The position numbers and the translations under genes are program-made. Positions 31,552-40,431 of a stretch of DNA of 45,020 bases are shown here, in pieces (the stretch's first letter is position 1; each line of letters starts with the position of its first letter). Source of the DNA: Peptoniphilus_A hominis (GTDB lineage Bacteria > Bacillota > Clostridia > Tissierellales > Peptoniphilaceae); the NCBI RefSeq assembly GCF_040096015.1, contig NZ_JBBMFO010000016.1:1-45020 (forward strand), read 5' to 3'. The notes beneath the pieces are model-generated. The model did not search any database, was not told the origin of the DNA, and saw nothing but the letters and a program-made list of their open reading frames with translations.

Positions 31552-33153
31552 CTATTCTGGATCTTCTATTTCATTGGATTCCTTAGATATAACTGCCCTG
31601 TCTCCTGGCTTTAAAATAGTATTTCCCCTTGGCACAATTATTTCTCCACTTGGAGTCTGAACCATTATTATGAGCTCATCTTTTCCAATGTGAATGTCAC
31701 GTACTCTTTTATTTGCCCACTTATGCGTTTCAGAAATTTTTATTTCCAGTAGGTCCTCTCCAGTGGCATCAAAATATCCTTCGCCGCCAAGGACAATTAC
31801 ATCGCCATCTCTAAGATAAGTGTTGCCCCTTGGGACAATGCTCTTGCCCTCTCTTTCTATCTTTGCAATTATTATGTTAAAGGCAATTTCTATGTCTGAT
31901 ATTTTTTTATTCACCCAAGGAGAAGTTTTTGATACATGAGTTTTTATAAATTCAAGATCTGTCTTGTCTGAATAATAATTAAAGGTCCTAAGAACTGTGT
32001 CGTCTGGATCATACATGTCAAGCTTTTTCGTGGCAAAGGGCAGGGCCGTTCCCTGAATTAAAAGTGAAAATATACAAATTACAAAAACTATGTGGAAGAT
32101 GTCAATGGATAGGTTTATATCCCTATTTACAACCATTATGGCAAAGGCAATGGCTGCTGCTCCCCTAAGTCCTGCCAGGGAAATTAGGGTTAGCTGATTT
32201 TTTTTCATCTTAAAGGGTGCCATAAGTCCAAAGACTGTAAGTGGTCTTGCCACTAAGAGCATGAAAATTGCAATGACAAAGCCTATTGGTAGGGCCTTTA
32301 TTATTAAATGTATATCTGATAAAAGTCCCAAGAGGAAGAACATTGCTATTTGGAAAATTGTTGAGAGTCCGTCGTAGAAAAATACTACATCTCTCTTTCT
32401 TCTAAACTCGTGGTTGCCAATGTAAATGCCAAGGATGTATAGTGCCAAGAATCCATTGCCGCCAACTAGTGATGTAAGGGCATAGGTTCCTATCATCATT
32501 GTGGCTATAAAAACTGAAAAGAGTCCGTCTTCGTCAAGAGATAAAATTTCTATAAGCTTTATAAAAATAAAGCCCAGCAAAAATCCTCCAATTATGCCAA
32601 GGACAACTTGTTGCAAAATTATTATTGAAATGGAGACGCTATAGCCTGATAGGAGTGACAAGAAGACCATGGTCATGGTATAGGCTGTAGGGTCGTTGGA
32701 CCCACTTTCGATTTCAAGAAGTGGCGCAGTGGAATATTTTAGGTTTAGGTTTTTTGAAACTAAAATATTTGATACAGCTGCATAGTCAGTAGAGGCAACT
32801 ACTGAACCAAGTAACATTGATTCTAAAAAATCAATTTTTAAAATGTAGTGGCAGAAAAGTCCCGTAAGTATGGCTGTGGCAAAGACGCCGAGACTTGCAA
32901 GGCTTATGGATTCCCTTGCAGTTGCCCGACCCATAGTCCAGTTGGTACCAAAGCCACCGTAAAAAATTATTATCATAAGGGAAAGAGTGGCAATATTTTC
33001 TGCAACTTTAAAATTGTTAAAATCATAGCCCAGGGCAGAAAAGATAACTCCCATTGCCAAGAACAAAAGCAGGGCAGGAAGGCCCGATCTATTTGAAATT
33101 TTTGTGGCTATAATTGCTAGTAAAAGTACCACAGTTATAAGTAACAGATTCAT
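31552..33153 (-). CDS. CvrA/NhaP2-type K+(Na+)/H+ antiporter with regulatory RCK-C domains
   Basis: This 533-residue protein combines a cation/proton antiporter membrane domain (about 12 helices, residues 1-385) and a cytoplasmic tail. The ion-site region is seen as GSVVASTDYAAVSNIL and EIESGSNDPTAYTMT, the paired acidic residues of CPA1 antiporters. The tail (about 400-533) contains two TrkA-C-like repeats, each ending in IIVPRGNT or SIVPRGNT, which usually bind nucleotides or ions and gate the transporter. It should exchange K+ or Na+ for protons in pH and volume control. Start: the ATG at 33153 with AAGGGA six bases upstream, giving a hydrophobic MNLLLITVVLLL; the longer frame lacks a site. 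Confidence 0.9.
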   Translation of the reverse strand: MNLLLITVVLLLAIIATKISNRSGLPALLLFLAMGVIFSALGYDFNNFKVAENIATLSLMIIIFYGGFGTNWTMGRATARESISLASLGVFATAILTGLFCHYILKIDFLESMLLGSVVASTDYAAVSNILVSKNLNLKYSTAPLLEIESGSNDPTAYTMTMVFLSLLSGYSVSISIIILQQVVLGIIGGFLLGFIFIKLIEILSLDEDGLFSVFIATMMIGTYALTSLVGGNGFLALYILGIYIGNHEFRRKRDVVFFYDGLSTIFQIAMFFLLGLLSDIHLIIKALPIGFVIAIFMLLVARPLTVFGLMAPFKMKKNQLTLISLAGLRGAAAIAFAIMVVNRDINLSIDIFHIVFVICIFSLLIQGTALPFATKKLDMYDPDDTVLRTFNYYSDKTDLEFIKTHVSKTSPWVNKKISDIEIAFNIIIAKIEREGKSIVPRGNTYLRDGDVIVLGGEGYFDATGEDLLEIKISETHKWANKRVRDIHIGKDELIIMVQTPSGEIIVPRGNTILKPGDRAVISKESNEIEDPE

Positions 33154-33170
33154 TATTTCCCTTCTTTCTT

Positions 33171-33199
33171 TTAAAAAAGGAACTGCCTGAAACAGTTCC
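33171..33199 (-). terminator. Intrinsic terminator of the dnaD-dnaC operon
   Basis: GGAACTG (33179-33185) pairs with CAGTTCC (33193-33199). On the minus strand TTTTTT follows. It ends the five-gene operon that starts at 37240 and lies just ahead of the antiporter start. Confidence 0.85.
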
Positions 33200-33240
33200 A
33201 TATATCTTTTTATATCCCATTTTTCTTAAAATAATCAAAA

Positions 33241-33522
33241 TTAAATTCTATTTGCAGACTTAAAGACATAGAAAAGTAAAGCAGTTAGCGCATAAAAGCC
33301 AAGTAGTACAAAAAACAAGCTCTTGTTTTTGCTTATTATAGCCATGAGTAGTGTCAAAAAAACTATTAATATGGCAAGGACAATTTGTGCCAACCTTAGG
33401 CTCTCATTTATTGCGCCTGCACTTGTCTTTATATATTGGTTGGCAAGAACTGAAATCATTACAAGAGTTACTAGAAAAATTACTATTTTTTCTAGTATTT
33501 TTAAAATCTTATCTCTTTTCAT
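33241..33522 (-). CDS. Small hypothetical membrane protein
   Basis: A 93-residue protein with three predicted membrane helices (about 12-28, 42-62 and 68-86), a basic N-terminus (KRDKILK) and a short charged tail. No family is recognised. It overlaps the end of the aminotransferase gene by 14 bases and has no evident ribosome site (ATG at 33522, with a GTG two codons earlier), so it probably relies on translational coupling. It is the last gene before the operon terminator. The function cannot be inferred from its neighbours, which are involved in replication and amino-acid metabolism. Confidence 0.65.
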   Translation of the reverse strand: MKRDKILKILEKIVIFLVTLVMISVLANQYIKTSAGAINESLRLAQIVLAILIVFLTLLMAIISKNKSLFFVLLGFYALTALLFYVFKSANRI

Positions 33523-34711
33523 TTTCACTATTATAGGCCTTAATGCCTTCTCTTAAAATTCTCATTGCCTTTCTCAAGGAATCAGCCTTAAGGACAAAGG
33601 CAAGTCTTATCATTTGCTTTCCTTCTTCCTTGTCTTTGAAAAATCCCTTAGCTGGTGCAAACATTAGAGTTTCACCGTCTATGTCGAAGTTTTCAATCAT
33701 CCAAACGGCAAATTTTTCTGTATCGTCAACAGGAAGTTTTGGCATTACATAAAAGGCCCCCTTTGGTTTTTTTACAGTTACACCAGGAATATTAATTAGT
33801 TCTTCGTAGATTACATCTCTTCTCTTTTGATATTCCTTATTTACAGCTTCAAAATAGCTTTTGTCAATTTCATATAATTTTGCAGCAGCCACTTGTTCAA
33901 TTGTTGATGAAGCAAGTCTGCAGTTGCAAAGCTTATTTATTCCGTCGTTAAATCTCTTGTTTTTTGATGCAACTGAGCCAATTCTTGCTCCACAAGCGCC
34001 AAATCTCTTGGAAATGGAATCAATTAAAATTAAATTTTCTTCTAGTCCTTCCACTTCTCCAAAGGACTTATATGTGTTGCCGTCGTAGACAAACTCCCTA
34101 TAAACTTCGTCTGCAATAATGTATAGGTCGTGCTTCTTTGCAAGATTTACAATCCTCAAAATTCCTTCTTCAGAATAAAGAGCTCCCGTTGGATTAGTTG
34201 GGTTGGAAAGCAAAATTGCAACTGTCTTATCTGTAATGTGCTTTTCAATTTCTTCTTCATCTGGTAGAGCAAAGCCCTTGTCTGGATCAGTTTTAAAAGT
34301 TTCAAGTTCAATGCCCAGTTGTTCAAAAACTGTCATGTAATTTGTGTAGAAGGGATCAGTTGTAAGAATAACATCGCCTTCATTGGCAATTACTTGGAAG
34401 GTAAATAAAATTGCTTCACTTGCACCGTTGGTGATGTAAATGTCATCGGCATCAAATTTTATATTTCTCTTTTTATAATAATTTGCAGTGGCCTCTCTCA
34501 GTTCGAGAAGTCCTTGTGCATGGGCATAGGGAAGGGGTCCTCTCCTAAAATTTTGGAAAGTTTCATAATAAATATCTGGCACATCAATGTCTGGAGCCCC
34601 AATATTTAGTTCATAAATCTTTTTTCCTTCCTTTTTTGCCTTGTCAGCATAAGGTGTAAGCTTTCTTATTGCTGAATACTCTATTTTTTCAATTCTTTCT
34701 GATAGTTTCAT
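33509..34711 (-). CDS. Class I/II PLP-dependent aminotransferase
   Basis: A 400-residue fold-type I aminotransferase. Motifs are NIGAPDIDVPD at the N-terminus, YITNGASEA near 92-100 (cofactor phosphate), SNPTNPTGALYS near 169-180, IIADEVYREF near 198-207 (Asp and Tyr for the ring), and the Schiff-base lysine K235 in SISKRFGACGARIGS. A final MIRLAF strand holds the substrate carboxylate Arg. It likely acts on aspartate, alanine or aromatic amino acids with 2-oxoglutarate; the exact pair is open. The ATG at 34711 (GGGAGA seven bases upstream) overlaps the DnaC stop as ATGA. Its place in a replication-gene operon looks incidental. Confidence 0.9.
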   Translation of the reverse strand: MKLSERIEKIEYSAIRKLTPYADKAKKEGKKIYELNIGAPDIDVPDIYYETFQNFRRGPLPYAHAQGLLELREATANYYKKRNIKFDADDIYITNGASEAILFTFQVIANEGDVILTTDPFYTNYMTVFEQLGIELETFKTDPDKGFALPDEEEIEKHITDKTVAILLSNPTNPTGALYSEEGILRIVNLAKKHDLYIIADEVYREFVYDGNTYKSFGEVEGLEENLILIDSISKRFGACGARIGSVASKNKRFNDGINKLCNCRLASSTIEQVAAAKLYEIDKSYFEAVNKEYQKRRDVIYEELINIPGVTVKKPKGAFYVMPKLPVDDTEKFAVWMIENFDIDGETLMFAPAKGFFKDKEEGKQMIRLAFVLKADSLRKAMRILREGIKAYNSENEKR

Positions 34712-35679
34712 CTTTTCTCCCTTCCTTGCCACCTTAGATCCGGTCCAAAAAAACTAATTGGCACAAATTTTTGAAAAACTCTGGAGAAAACTCTGTCTGT
34801 GTAAGTTTCTGAAAGTTCCTTCGGCGATAAATTTGTGGAAATTAATGTTTTCTTGCCTCGCAAAAGCCTTGTGTTTATAATGTTAAAAATTTCTGAAGTT
34901 GTAAAAGAATTTACAAACTCAATGCCAAGATCATCTACGATTAAAAGATCGGACTCAAAGTACAAATCATACCTATCATCATCTATATTCTTAAATTTTC
35001 TATCTTCAATTGTCTTTAAAATTTCATAGGCAGTTTGATAAATAACTATGACATCCTTATTTATCAGTTCAGCTGCTATACAGTTAAGTAAAAAGGTCTT
35101 GCCCTGACCAGTTGGTCCCCACAGGAGCAAATTCAAGTCATTCTTCTCATCAAAGGTCTTGATAAAATTCTTTGAAAGAGCCAGAATATTTCTCATATTT
35201 TCTCTTGGAGACATATTATATTTTTCATAAACTTTTTTAGAAAAAATATTTAAGTCAAACTTGTCAAAATTTTCCTTTTCCAGCATGTAAGAAATAGAGG
35301 ACATGTCATATAGCTCTGAGACAATTAATTTCTTTAAGCAGTGACATTTCTCATTGTCTTCATTTATTCCTGTGTCGTGACAATCCTTGCAAGTGTATAT
35401 CTCACTTAGATAGTCTCTAGGATAGCCCATTTTTTCTAAAAAGTCCATCTTTTTGAGCTTTAAATTGTAAATTTTTTCCGATTCCTCAAGGGACTTGTCC
35501 TGGTTTGGATTTTTAATCTGCTCAATTGATGCACGAAGGGCAATATCTCTTATTAGTCCATCAATTTCTCTTATTTCAGGAATTTTTTTGTAAATTTCTT
35601 CCAATCTCTTTTCCTGAATTTCTGCATTTTCCCTTCTCAGGTTTTCGTAATAACTACTTATCTTTGCCGTCAGTTCCAT
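34708..35679 (-). CDS. DnaC/DnaI-type helicase loader ATPase
   Basis: This 323-residue protein matches Gram-positive helicase loaders. An N-terminal helical region (1-90) is followed by a zinc-binding cluster with C97, C100, C112 and C114 (TCKDCHDTG, EKCHCLKK) and a AAA+ ATPase domain with Walker A GPTGQGKT at 188-195, Walker B LLIVDDLG near 245 and sensor STNLSPKEL. In Firmicutes such proteins (DnaI) load the replicative helicase with DnaD and DnaB. The ATG at 35679 has AGGTG seven bases upstream and overlaps the end of the DnaD-like gene by 26 bases, a pairing conserved in many Firmicutes. The name DnaC or DnaI depends on convention. Confidence 0.9.
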   Translation of the reverse strand: MELTAKISSYYENLRRENAEIQEKRLEEIYKKIPEIREIDGLIRDIALRASIEQIKNPNQDKSLEESEKIYNLKLKKMDFLEKMGYPRDYLSEIYTCKDCHDTGINEDNEKCHCLKKLIVSELYDMSSISYMLEKENFDKFDLNIFSKKVYEKYNMSPRENMRNILALSKNFIKTFDEKNDLNLLLWGPTGQGKTFLLNCIAAELINKDVIVIYQTAYEILKTIEDRKFKNIDDDRYDLYFESDLLIVDDLGIEFVNSFTTSEIFNIINTRLLRGKKTLISTNLSPKELSETYTDRVFSRVFQKFVPISFFGPDLRWQGREKR

Positions 35680-36664
35680 AATCAACACCTAATTTTTTAA
35701 AGCCTTCGCGCTGCTTTCTCATTGCCACATCAAAAAGTTCTTCTTCAGAATACTTGTCAGTGATCTGCTTAAAATTGTGAAAAGCAGTTGGCTTTCTCTT
35801 CTTTTTCTTTTGATCCTTCTCTTCGATTTCTTCCACAGAATTTATGCCTAGCTCTTTCCACTTCCTAAGAATGGCGTCAACATAGGAGACATTCGGCTTG
35901 GAAATTTTTGAAGTTCTGTTGCAGGCGGCGAGGATAAGGTCCTTTGAAAAATTAAATTCGTCAAACCAAGAATTAATAATATTAAAATCAGCTTGAGAGA
36001 ATTTTTTGTCCACGCCAATATAGCGCATGACCTTTTTATACCTGTAATATTTTAGGTCGTGCTCAATGTAGGACTTCTCCACATCTTCCATGGTCCTAAT
36101 GTTGTCCTTGGACCAATTTCTCACCACTTGTTCAACATAGGAAATATTGTAGATGCCCTTGATCTCTGTTGTGTAAAAAAATGCCTCTTCAATTAAATCT
36201 GCTGGCATATTGTAAGAAGTAATCCAATTTATTATGTCAATTTTTTTCATTGGAGCTATGGGCTCTCTCATTAAAAACTCAGCCCTTGTAAGTAAATTTG
36301 CATAGGTTGGATTTTCTACAATTTCTGAATAGCCCTTTTCATCCTTTTTCTCTTCCTTTAAGTTGTAGACATTGTTGATGTAAAGTTCCTTTAAGTTTAT
36401 AAACTTTACCTTGTCCCCTTCAAGCTCAACTATGCCCATCTTTTGCCAATACTGCCAAGCCCTATTGACATCAGACTCCAGTATGCCAAGGTAATCGGCG
36501 AGCTTTTCGTTAGTGATGTCTTCTCTATTTTCTCTGGCAAATTTGTAGCCTAAAATATAAACTTTTACAAATTCGCCATTGGCGCCAGGCATAAAATCAT
36601 TTATAAAAATATTTTCTAGGGAAGTTTCTCCTAGGTCATATTTATTTTTTTCTAGTAAAAACAT
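35654..36664 (-). CDS. DnaD-domain replication initiation protein
   Basis: A 336-residue protein with an N-terminal winged-helix part (residues about 10-105, ITNEKLADYLGILESDVNRA, WQYWQKMGIVEL). Two DnaD/DnaB C-terminal (DDBH2-type) modules follow, near 130-185 and 215-280. Each shows the family's I-x-x-W and YV-x-x-(V/I)-(V/L)-x-x-W pattern: SYVEQVVRNWSKD, and SYVDAILRKWKELGI. A basic tail (KDQKKKKRKPTAF) would bind DNA. It acts in helicase loading at the origin and at stalled forks. Three bases separate it from the acetyltransferase gene, with a GGTGAG site. Having two modules in one protein recalls B. subtilis DnaB, and it may do the work of both DnaB and DnaD. Confidence 0.9.
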   Translation of the reverse strand: MFLLEKNKYDLGETSLENIFINDFMPGANGEFVKVYILGYKFARENREDITNEKLADYLGILESDVNRAWQYWQKMGIVELEGDKVKFINLKELYINNVYNLKEEKKDEKGYSEIVENPTYANLLTRAEFLMREPIAPMKKIDIINWITSYNMPADLIEEAFFYTTEIKGIYNISYVEQVVRNWSKDNIRTMEDVEKSYIEHDLKYYRYKKVMRYIGVDKKFSQADFNIINSWFDEFNFSKDLILAACNRTSKISKPNVSYVDAILRKWKELGINSVEEIEEKDQKKKKRKPTAFHNFKQITDKYSEEELFDVAMRKQREGFKKLGVDYGTDGKDK

Positions 36665-36667
36665 ATC

Positions 36668-37240
36668 TCACCAATCTCTTTCCAGGTCTAATTCCATTTT
36701 TATGGCATAGTTATAAGTTCTGTTAAAAATAATTTTAAAAGACTCCCTGTGCTCTTTAAAGTCGGGATTATTTTCGTCGTAATTGCCATTAGTAAAGCGC
36801 ATGAGAAATTTATTTTTCTCCTTAAAGCCCAGGCTCTCATAAACTTTTATGGCTCTCTCATTATAAGTTGCGGCAAATAAAATTATCTTTCTAAAACCTC
36901 TCTTTTTTAGGTCATCTAAAAAGATCTTAAGAATTTTTTTGCCAATGCCCCTATTTATATAAGTGGGATCCAAGACTACTCCCAACACTCCTCTTTTTAA
37001 AAATTTGCTGATGTTTTTTAAAGACAGGTATCCAATAATTTTTTCTTCAAGGAGAACTACATAGTATTCCGAGAAGGCCTTGTTGGTCTTCCACCTGTAC
37101 CAGTCCTCAATATCTTTTTCTCTCTCTTCAAGAAAATTATATTCTAAAAATAAAATTGAGTCATGTCTTCCCCAATTTCTAAAAGTAAAAACATCCTCTA
37201 AAGTCATTTTTCTAAAAGTCAGAGCTGAAAAATTTTCCAT
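36668..37240 (-). CDS. GNAT-family N-acetyltransferase
   Basis: A 190-residue GNAT acetyltransferase of the RimJ/RimL-like type: the core runs from TFRKMTLEDVFTFRNW (strand 1 and helix 1) through YYVVLLEEKIIGYLSLKNI to the acetyl-CoA loop NRGIGKKILKIFL (near 115-127) and NERAIKVYESLGFKEK. About 40 charged residues follow the core. The acceptor may be a protein N-terminus, an amino sugar or an antibiotic; nothing decides. The ATG at 37240 has AGGAGG four bases upstream and gives MENFSALTF; the longer frame is unlikely. It opens the dnaD operon. A TATAAT box at 37259-37264 (minus strand) sits just upstream. Confidence 0.85.
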   Translation of the reverse strand: MENFSALTFRKMTLEDVFTFRNWGRHDSILFLEYNFLEEREKDIEDWYRWKTNKAFSEYYVVLLEEKIIGYLSLKNISKFLKRGVLGVVLDPTYINRGIGKKILKIFLDDLKKRGFRKIILFAATYNERAIKVYESLGFKEKNKFLMRFTNGNYDENNPDFKEHRESFKIIFNRTYNYAIKMELDLERDW

Positions 37241-37370
37241 AGGAGCCTCCTGCAAGTTATTATATACTATTTTCTCATCTCTATAAAGAAGTATCGCCTT
37301 TTTAAATTTTTTCCTGGCAATTTTTCTTTTTATATATAAAGTTTAATTTTATTTCATTTTTTTTAATTTA

Positions 37371-37379
37371 TGTTAAAAT
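37371..37379 (+). promoter_or_regulatory. Promoter of the lrp-wal operon
   Basis: TGTTAAAAT is an extended -10 box, with T-rich DNA in place of a clear -35. The start would lie near 37386, giving a leader of about 45 bases before the lrp-like gene. It is back to back with the promoter of the dnaD operon (ATTATA at 37259-37264). Confidence 0.5.
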
Positions 37380-37430
37380 AAAGTAAGGTAAATAAAAAAA
37401 ATTATACAATTCGTAACGGGGAGAACTTTT

Positions 37431-37916
37431 ATGAGAAAAAATGAAAATTTAGATGAAATTGATATCGAAATTTTGGAACTCTTGAGAAAAAACGGAAGGA
37501 TGAGCCACGAAGATATTTCTAAAAAATTAAATCTTACAAGGCCTGCCATCCATAGAAGAATATATAAGATGGAAGACGCTGGTTTTATTAAGGGCTACAA
37601 GGTCCTAGTTGATTGGCAAAAAATCGGCTACAATGTAGACACTTATGTCCTTGCCAAGGTCAATACAAATGACTTCAAGGGACTCATCTCCAAGATAATG
37701 GAAATAAAAGATGAAAAATTTAAAATTTTTGAATGCTATAGGGTTACAGGGGAGCACTGCATTATGCTTCGCATAAAAACTGTAAACACTTCCGACCTCA
37801 CTAGGTTTTATGATATGATTTTAAAGATAGATGGAATACTTGACACGAAAACTCTATTGATTTTGTACTCAGAAAAGGGAAACGACGAAATTTTTACAAA
37901 AATTGATAAAGAATAA
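37431..37916 (+). CDS. Lrp/AsnC-family transcriptional regulator
   Basis: A 161-residue regulator with an N-terminal winged helix-turn-helix (residues 8-60: LDEIDIEILELLRKNGRMSH, KKLNLTRPAIHRRIYKMEDA) and an effector-binding RAM domain (about 68-150). RAM marks are YVLAKVN, IFECYRVTGEHCIMLRI and ILDTKTLLIL. Such proteins form octamers that sense amino acids. GGGGAG lies seven bases before the ATG. Eleven bases separate it from walR and no terminator intervenes, so it is probably the first gene of the wal operon. That linkage, an amino-acid sensor leading the essential cell-wall two-component operon, is unusual to my knowledge. Confidence 0.9.
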   Translation: MRKNENLDEIDIEILELLRKNGRMSHEDISKKLNLTRPAIHRRIYKMEDAGFIKGYKVLVDWQKIGYNVDTYVLAKVNTNDFKGLISKIMEIKDEKFKIFECYRVTGEHCIMLRIKTVNTSDLTRFYDMILKIDGILDTKTLLILYSEKGNDEIFTKIDKE

Positions 37917-37927
37917 AGGATGGTTTT

Positions 37928-38632
37928 ATGGAAGAGAAAATACTCGTAGTAGACGATGAATCTGCAATATCTGATATTATAAAATTTAATTTTGAAAAGG
38001 AAGGATACATCATTGACACTGCCGACAACGGCAAAAGTGCCATTGAACTTGCAGGTGAAAATAATTACGATTTAATTCTACTTGACATTATGATGCCAAA
38101 ATTAAACGGCTTTGAAGCCCTAAGAGAAATTAGAAAGTCCTCTGATGTGCCTGTCATTATGTTGACAGCAAGAGAAGATGAAGTGGATAAGGTCCTTGGC
38201 CTTGAACTTGGGGCAGACGACTATGTGGTAAAGCCCTTCTCTATGAGAGAACTCCTTGCCAGAGTCAAGGCAGTACTAAGGCGCTTTGATGCCCAAGAAA
38301 AAAAGGAAGAAGACACAAGAGTTTTAAAGGTAATGGACCTTGAAATTGACTTAAATAAATACCAAGTTAGAAGAAAGGGCGAAAATATTGAGTTGACTCT
38401 TCGCGAGTTTGAACTTTTAAAATATTTAGCTTCACACCCAGGCGTTGTCTTTTCAAGAGAAGAACTCCTTGAAGAAGTTTGGGAATATGAATACTATGGC
38501 GATATAAGAACAGTGGATGTTACTGTGAGAAGACTCCGCGAAAAAATCGAAGATGAAAACAAAGACTTTAAATACATCAAGACTAAAAGAGGAGTTGGAT
38601 ACTTATTCGCATCAGATAATGGTGAAGGCTAA
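37928..38632 (+). CDS. walR: Response regulator WalR (YycF)
   Basis: This 234-residue OmpR-type regulator has a receiver domain (1-120) with phospho-acceptor D53 (LILLDIMMP), acidic pair D9-D10, the T/S at VIMLTAREDE, and K in DDYVVKPFSMREL. A winged-helix DNA-binding domain follows (about 135-230: LTLREFELLKYLASHPGVVF, then VDVTVRRLREKIE). WalR controls cell-wall hydrolases and is essential in most Firmicutes; the downstream order walK-yycH-yycI-yycJ identifies it. A GGATGG site lies a few bases upstream. Its stop overlaps the walK start (TAATG). Confidence 0.96.
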   Translation: MEEKILVVDDESAISDIIKFNFEKEGYIIDTADNGKSAIELAGENNYDLILLDIMMPKLNGFEALREIRKSSDVPVIMLTAREDEVDKVLGLELGADDYVVKPFSMRELLARVKAVLRRFDAQEKKEEDTRVLKVMDLEIDLNKYQVRRKGENIELTLREFELLKYLASHPGVVFSREELLEEVWEYEYYGDIRTVDVTVRRLREKIEDENKDFKYIKTKRGVGYLFASDNGEG

Positions 38633-40431
38633 TGAACCACTCTATTAAATCTAGATTTATTTTAATTTATGTTGTACTTGTTTTGATTTCCATGTTTATA
38701 GCATCTACCTTTATAATCGATAGACTTGAAAATGTGCAAATCGAAACTGCAACTACTGCCATGGTAAAAACCATGGACACCCTTGCAACTACAACATCAG
38801 CTTTTTTTAAAGATAATAATTATAAAACACTACCCCAGCTTGACCAAACCCTAAAAGACTGGGGTATTTCCAGTGAAGAATCTGCCTACATTATCTCCTC
38901 TGATGAGGCACCAAAAATTCTTGCCTCCACAAAAAATATTTCACAAAAGGACTCCATGGATGCCTATTCCTTTAAGTCCATAGAGCCAAAACTTGTCATG
39001 GACGCACTAAAGGGCAAGACTCGCGAAAAAATTGTGGAATACAAAAACGAAGGCAATGTAGAAAAACATATTGCCAGGCCAATTTTATCTGGCGACGGAA
39101 AAATTCTCGCCATTATTTATATGACGAGAAACCTAAATTCTATTTACTCTGTAATCGAAGACTCCAAGGTAATAATTACTTACGCAACAATAATTTCCCT
39201 TATCACAACTTCAATTTTGGGATATTTTATTGCCAACTCTATTACAGGTCCCATTCGTACTCTCACAAAAAAGGCAAAGGCCATGGCAAAGGGTAACTTT
39301 AACCAAAGCGTTGAGGTAAAAAGTGACGACGAAATTGGCGAACTTGGTCTCATGTTTAACTTCTTAACTAAGGAACTTCGCGAAACTATAGAAAAGATGG
39401 ACCTTGAAAGGTCAAAACTTGACACAATTTTTAATTACATGGCTGAAGGCGTAATTGCCATTGACAGAAACAACAAGCTTATTCACGCCAACTCCATTGC
39501 CAAGAAAATTTTAAATATTTCTGAAAAGGACTTTAACCGTGAAATAAATTTAAAAAGTATAAACCTCTACAACATTGACTACAAAAATGAGGAGAGCTTA
39601 AAGGGTGAAGAGCTGACAAAAATTTCTGACACCTTTTATAAAATCAAGTACGCACCCTACAAATCCGATGCTCTTATAAATTCTGGACTGATAATAGTAT
39701 TACAAGATGTAAATAAAGACCACATGCTGGACATTATGCGTAAAGAATTTGTGGCAAATGTAAGTCACGAGTTAAAGACTCCTATTACAACTATAAAATC
39801 CTACACAGAAACTCTTTTAGACAGCGACCTAGACAGGGAGTCTGAAAAGAAATTCTTAAAGGTTATTGACAGAGAAAATTCAAGAATGTCTAGGATTGTA
39901 ACAGACCTATTATCTCTATCAAACATTGACTACAACAAGGACAACTTGCATCTTGTGAAGTTTGACACCTACGAGTTTATTGACGAGGCAATTGAGTCAC
40001 AATCCCTACTCATTACGCAAAAAAATCACAAAATTGAATTTGACATAGCCCTAGACATAAAAGACATCTACGCTGACAGAAATGGGGCAGACCAAATTCT
40101 TACAAATATTATCTCCAACGCCTGCAAGTACACGCCAGAAAATGGAAAAATTTCCATCACTGCCAAAAATCTTGATGACTTTGTTGAGATAAGAGTAACT
40201 GACAACGGCATAGGCATACCTAAGGAGGACTTGCCGCGAATTACAGAGAGGTTTTACCGCGTTGAAAAGGGAAGAAGTAGAGAAATGGGCGGCACTGGTC
40301 TAGGCCTATCTATTGCCAATGAAATGATAAAATCCCTTGGCGGAAGTCTAAAGGTTGAATCAGTTTTTGGTCAGGGCACAAGTATTAGGCTCCTATTTAA
40401 AGCAGGTGATGAAGATGAAAAAATTTCATAA
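38632..40431 (+). CDS. walK: Sensor histidine kinase WalK (YycG)
   Basis: This 599-residue membrane kinase has a first membrane helix (about 9-30), an extracellular sensor domain of about 150 residues, and a second helix (about 182-202). A HAMP domain (about 203-255), a PAS domain (about 262-370) and the dimerisation domain follow, with phospho-accepting H379 in VSHELKTP. The ATPase domain has N-box NIISNACKYTPE, DNGIGIP and GGTGLGLSIA. It phosphorylates WalR in response to cell-wall state. The architecture with an extracellular PAS-like domain and a cytoplasmic PAS is the usual WalK form. It is translationally coupled to walR, and its end overlaps yycH. Confidence 0.96.
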   Translation: MNHSIKSRFILIYVVLVLISMFIASTFIIDRLENVQIETATTAMVKTMDTLATTTSAFFKDNNYKTLPQLDQTLKDWGISSEESAYIISSDEAPKILASTKNISQKDSMDAYSFKSIEPKLVMDALKGKTREKIVEYKNEGNVEKHIARPILSGDGKILAIIYMTRNLNSIYSVIEDSKVIITYATIISLITTSILGYFIANSITGPIRTLTKKAKAMAKGNFNQSVEVKSDDEIGELGLMFNFLTKELRETIEKMDLERSKLDTIFNYMAEGVIAIDRNNKLIHANSIAKKILNISEKDFNREINLKSINLYNIDYKNEESLKGEELTKISDTFYKIKYAPYKSDALINSGLIIVLQDVNKDHMLDIMRKEFVANVSHELKTPITTIKSYTETLLDSDLDRESEKKFLKVIDRENSRMSRIVTDLLSLSNIDYNKDNLHLVKFDTYEFIDEAIESQSLLITQKNHKIEFDIALDIKDIYADRNGADQILTNIISNACKYTPENGKISITAKNLDDFVEIRVTDNGIGIPKEDLPRITERFYRVEKGRSREMGGTGLGLSIANEMIKSLGGSLKVESVFGQGTSIRLLFKAGDEDEKIS

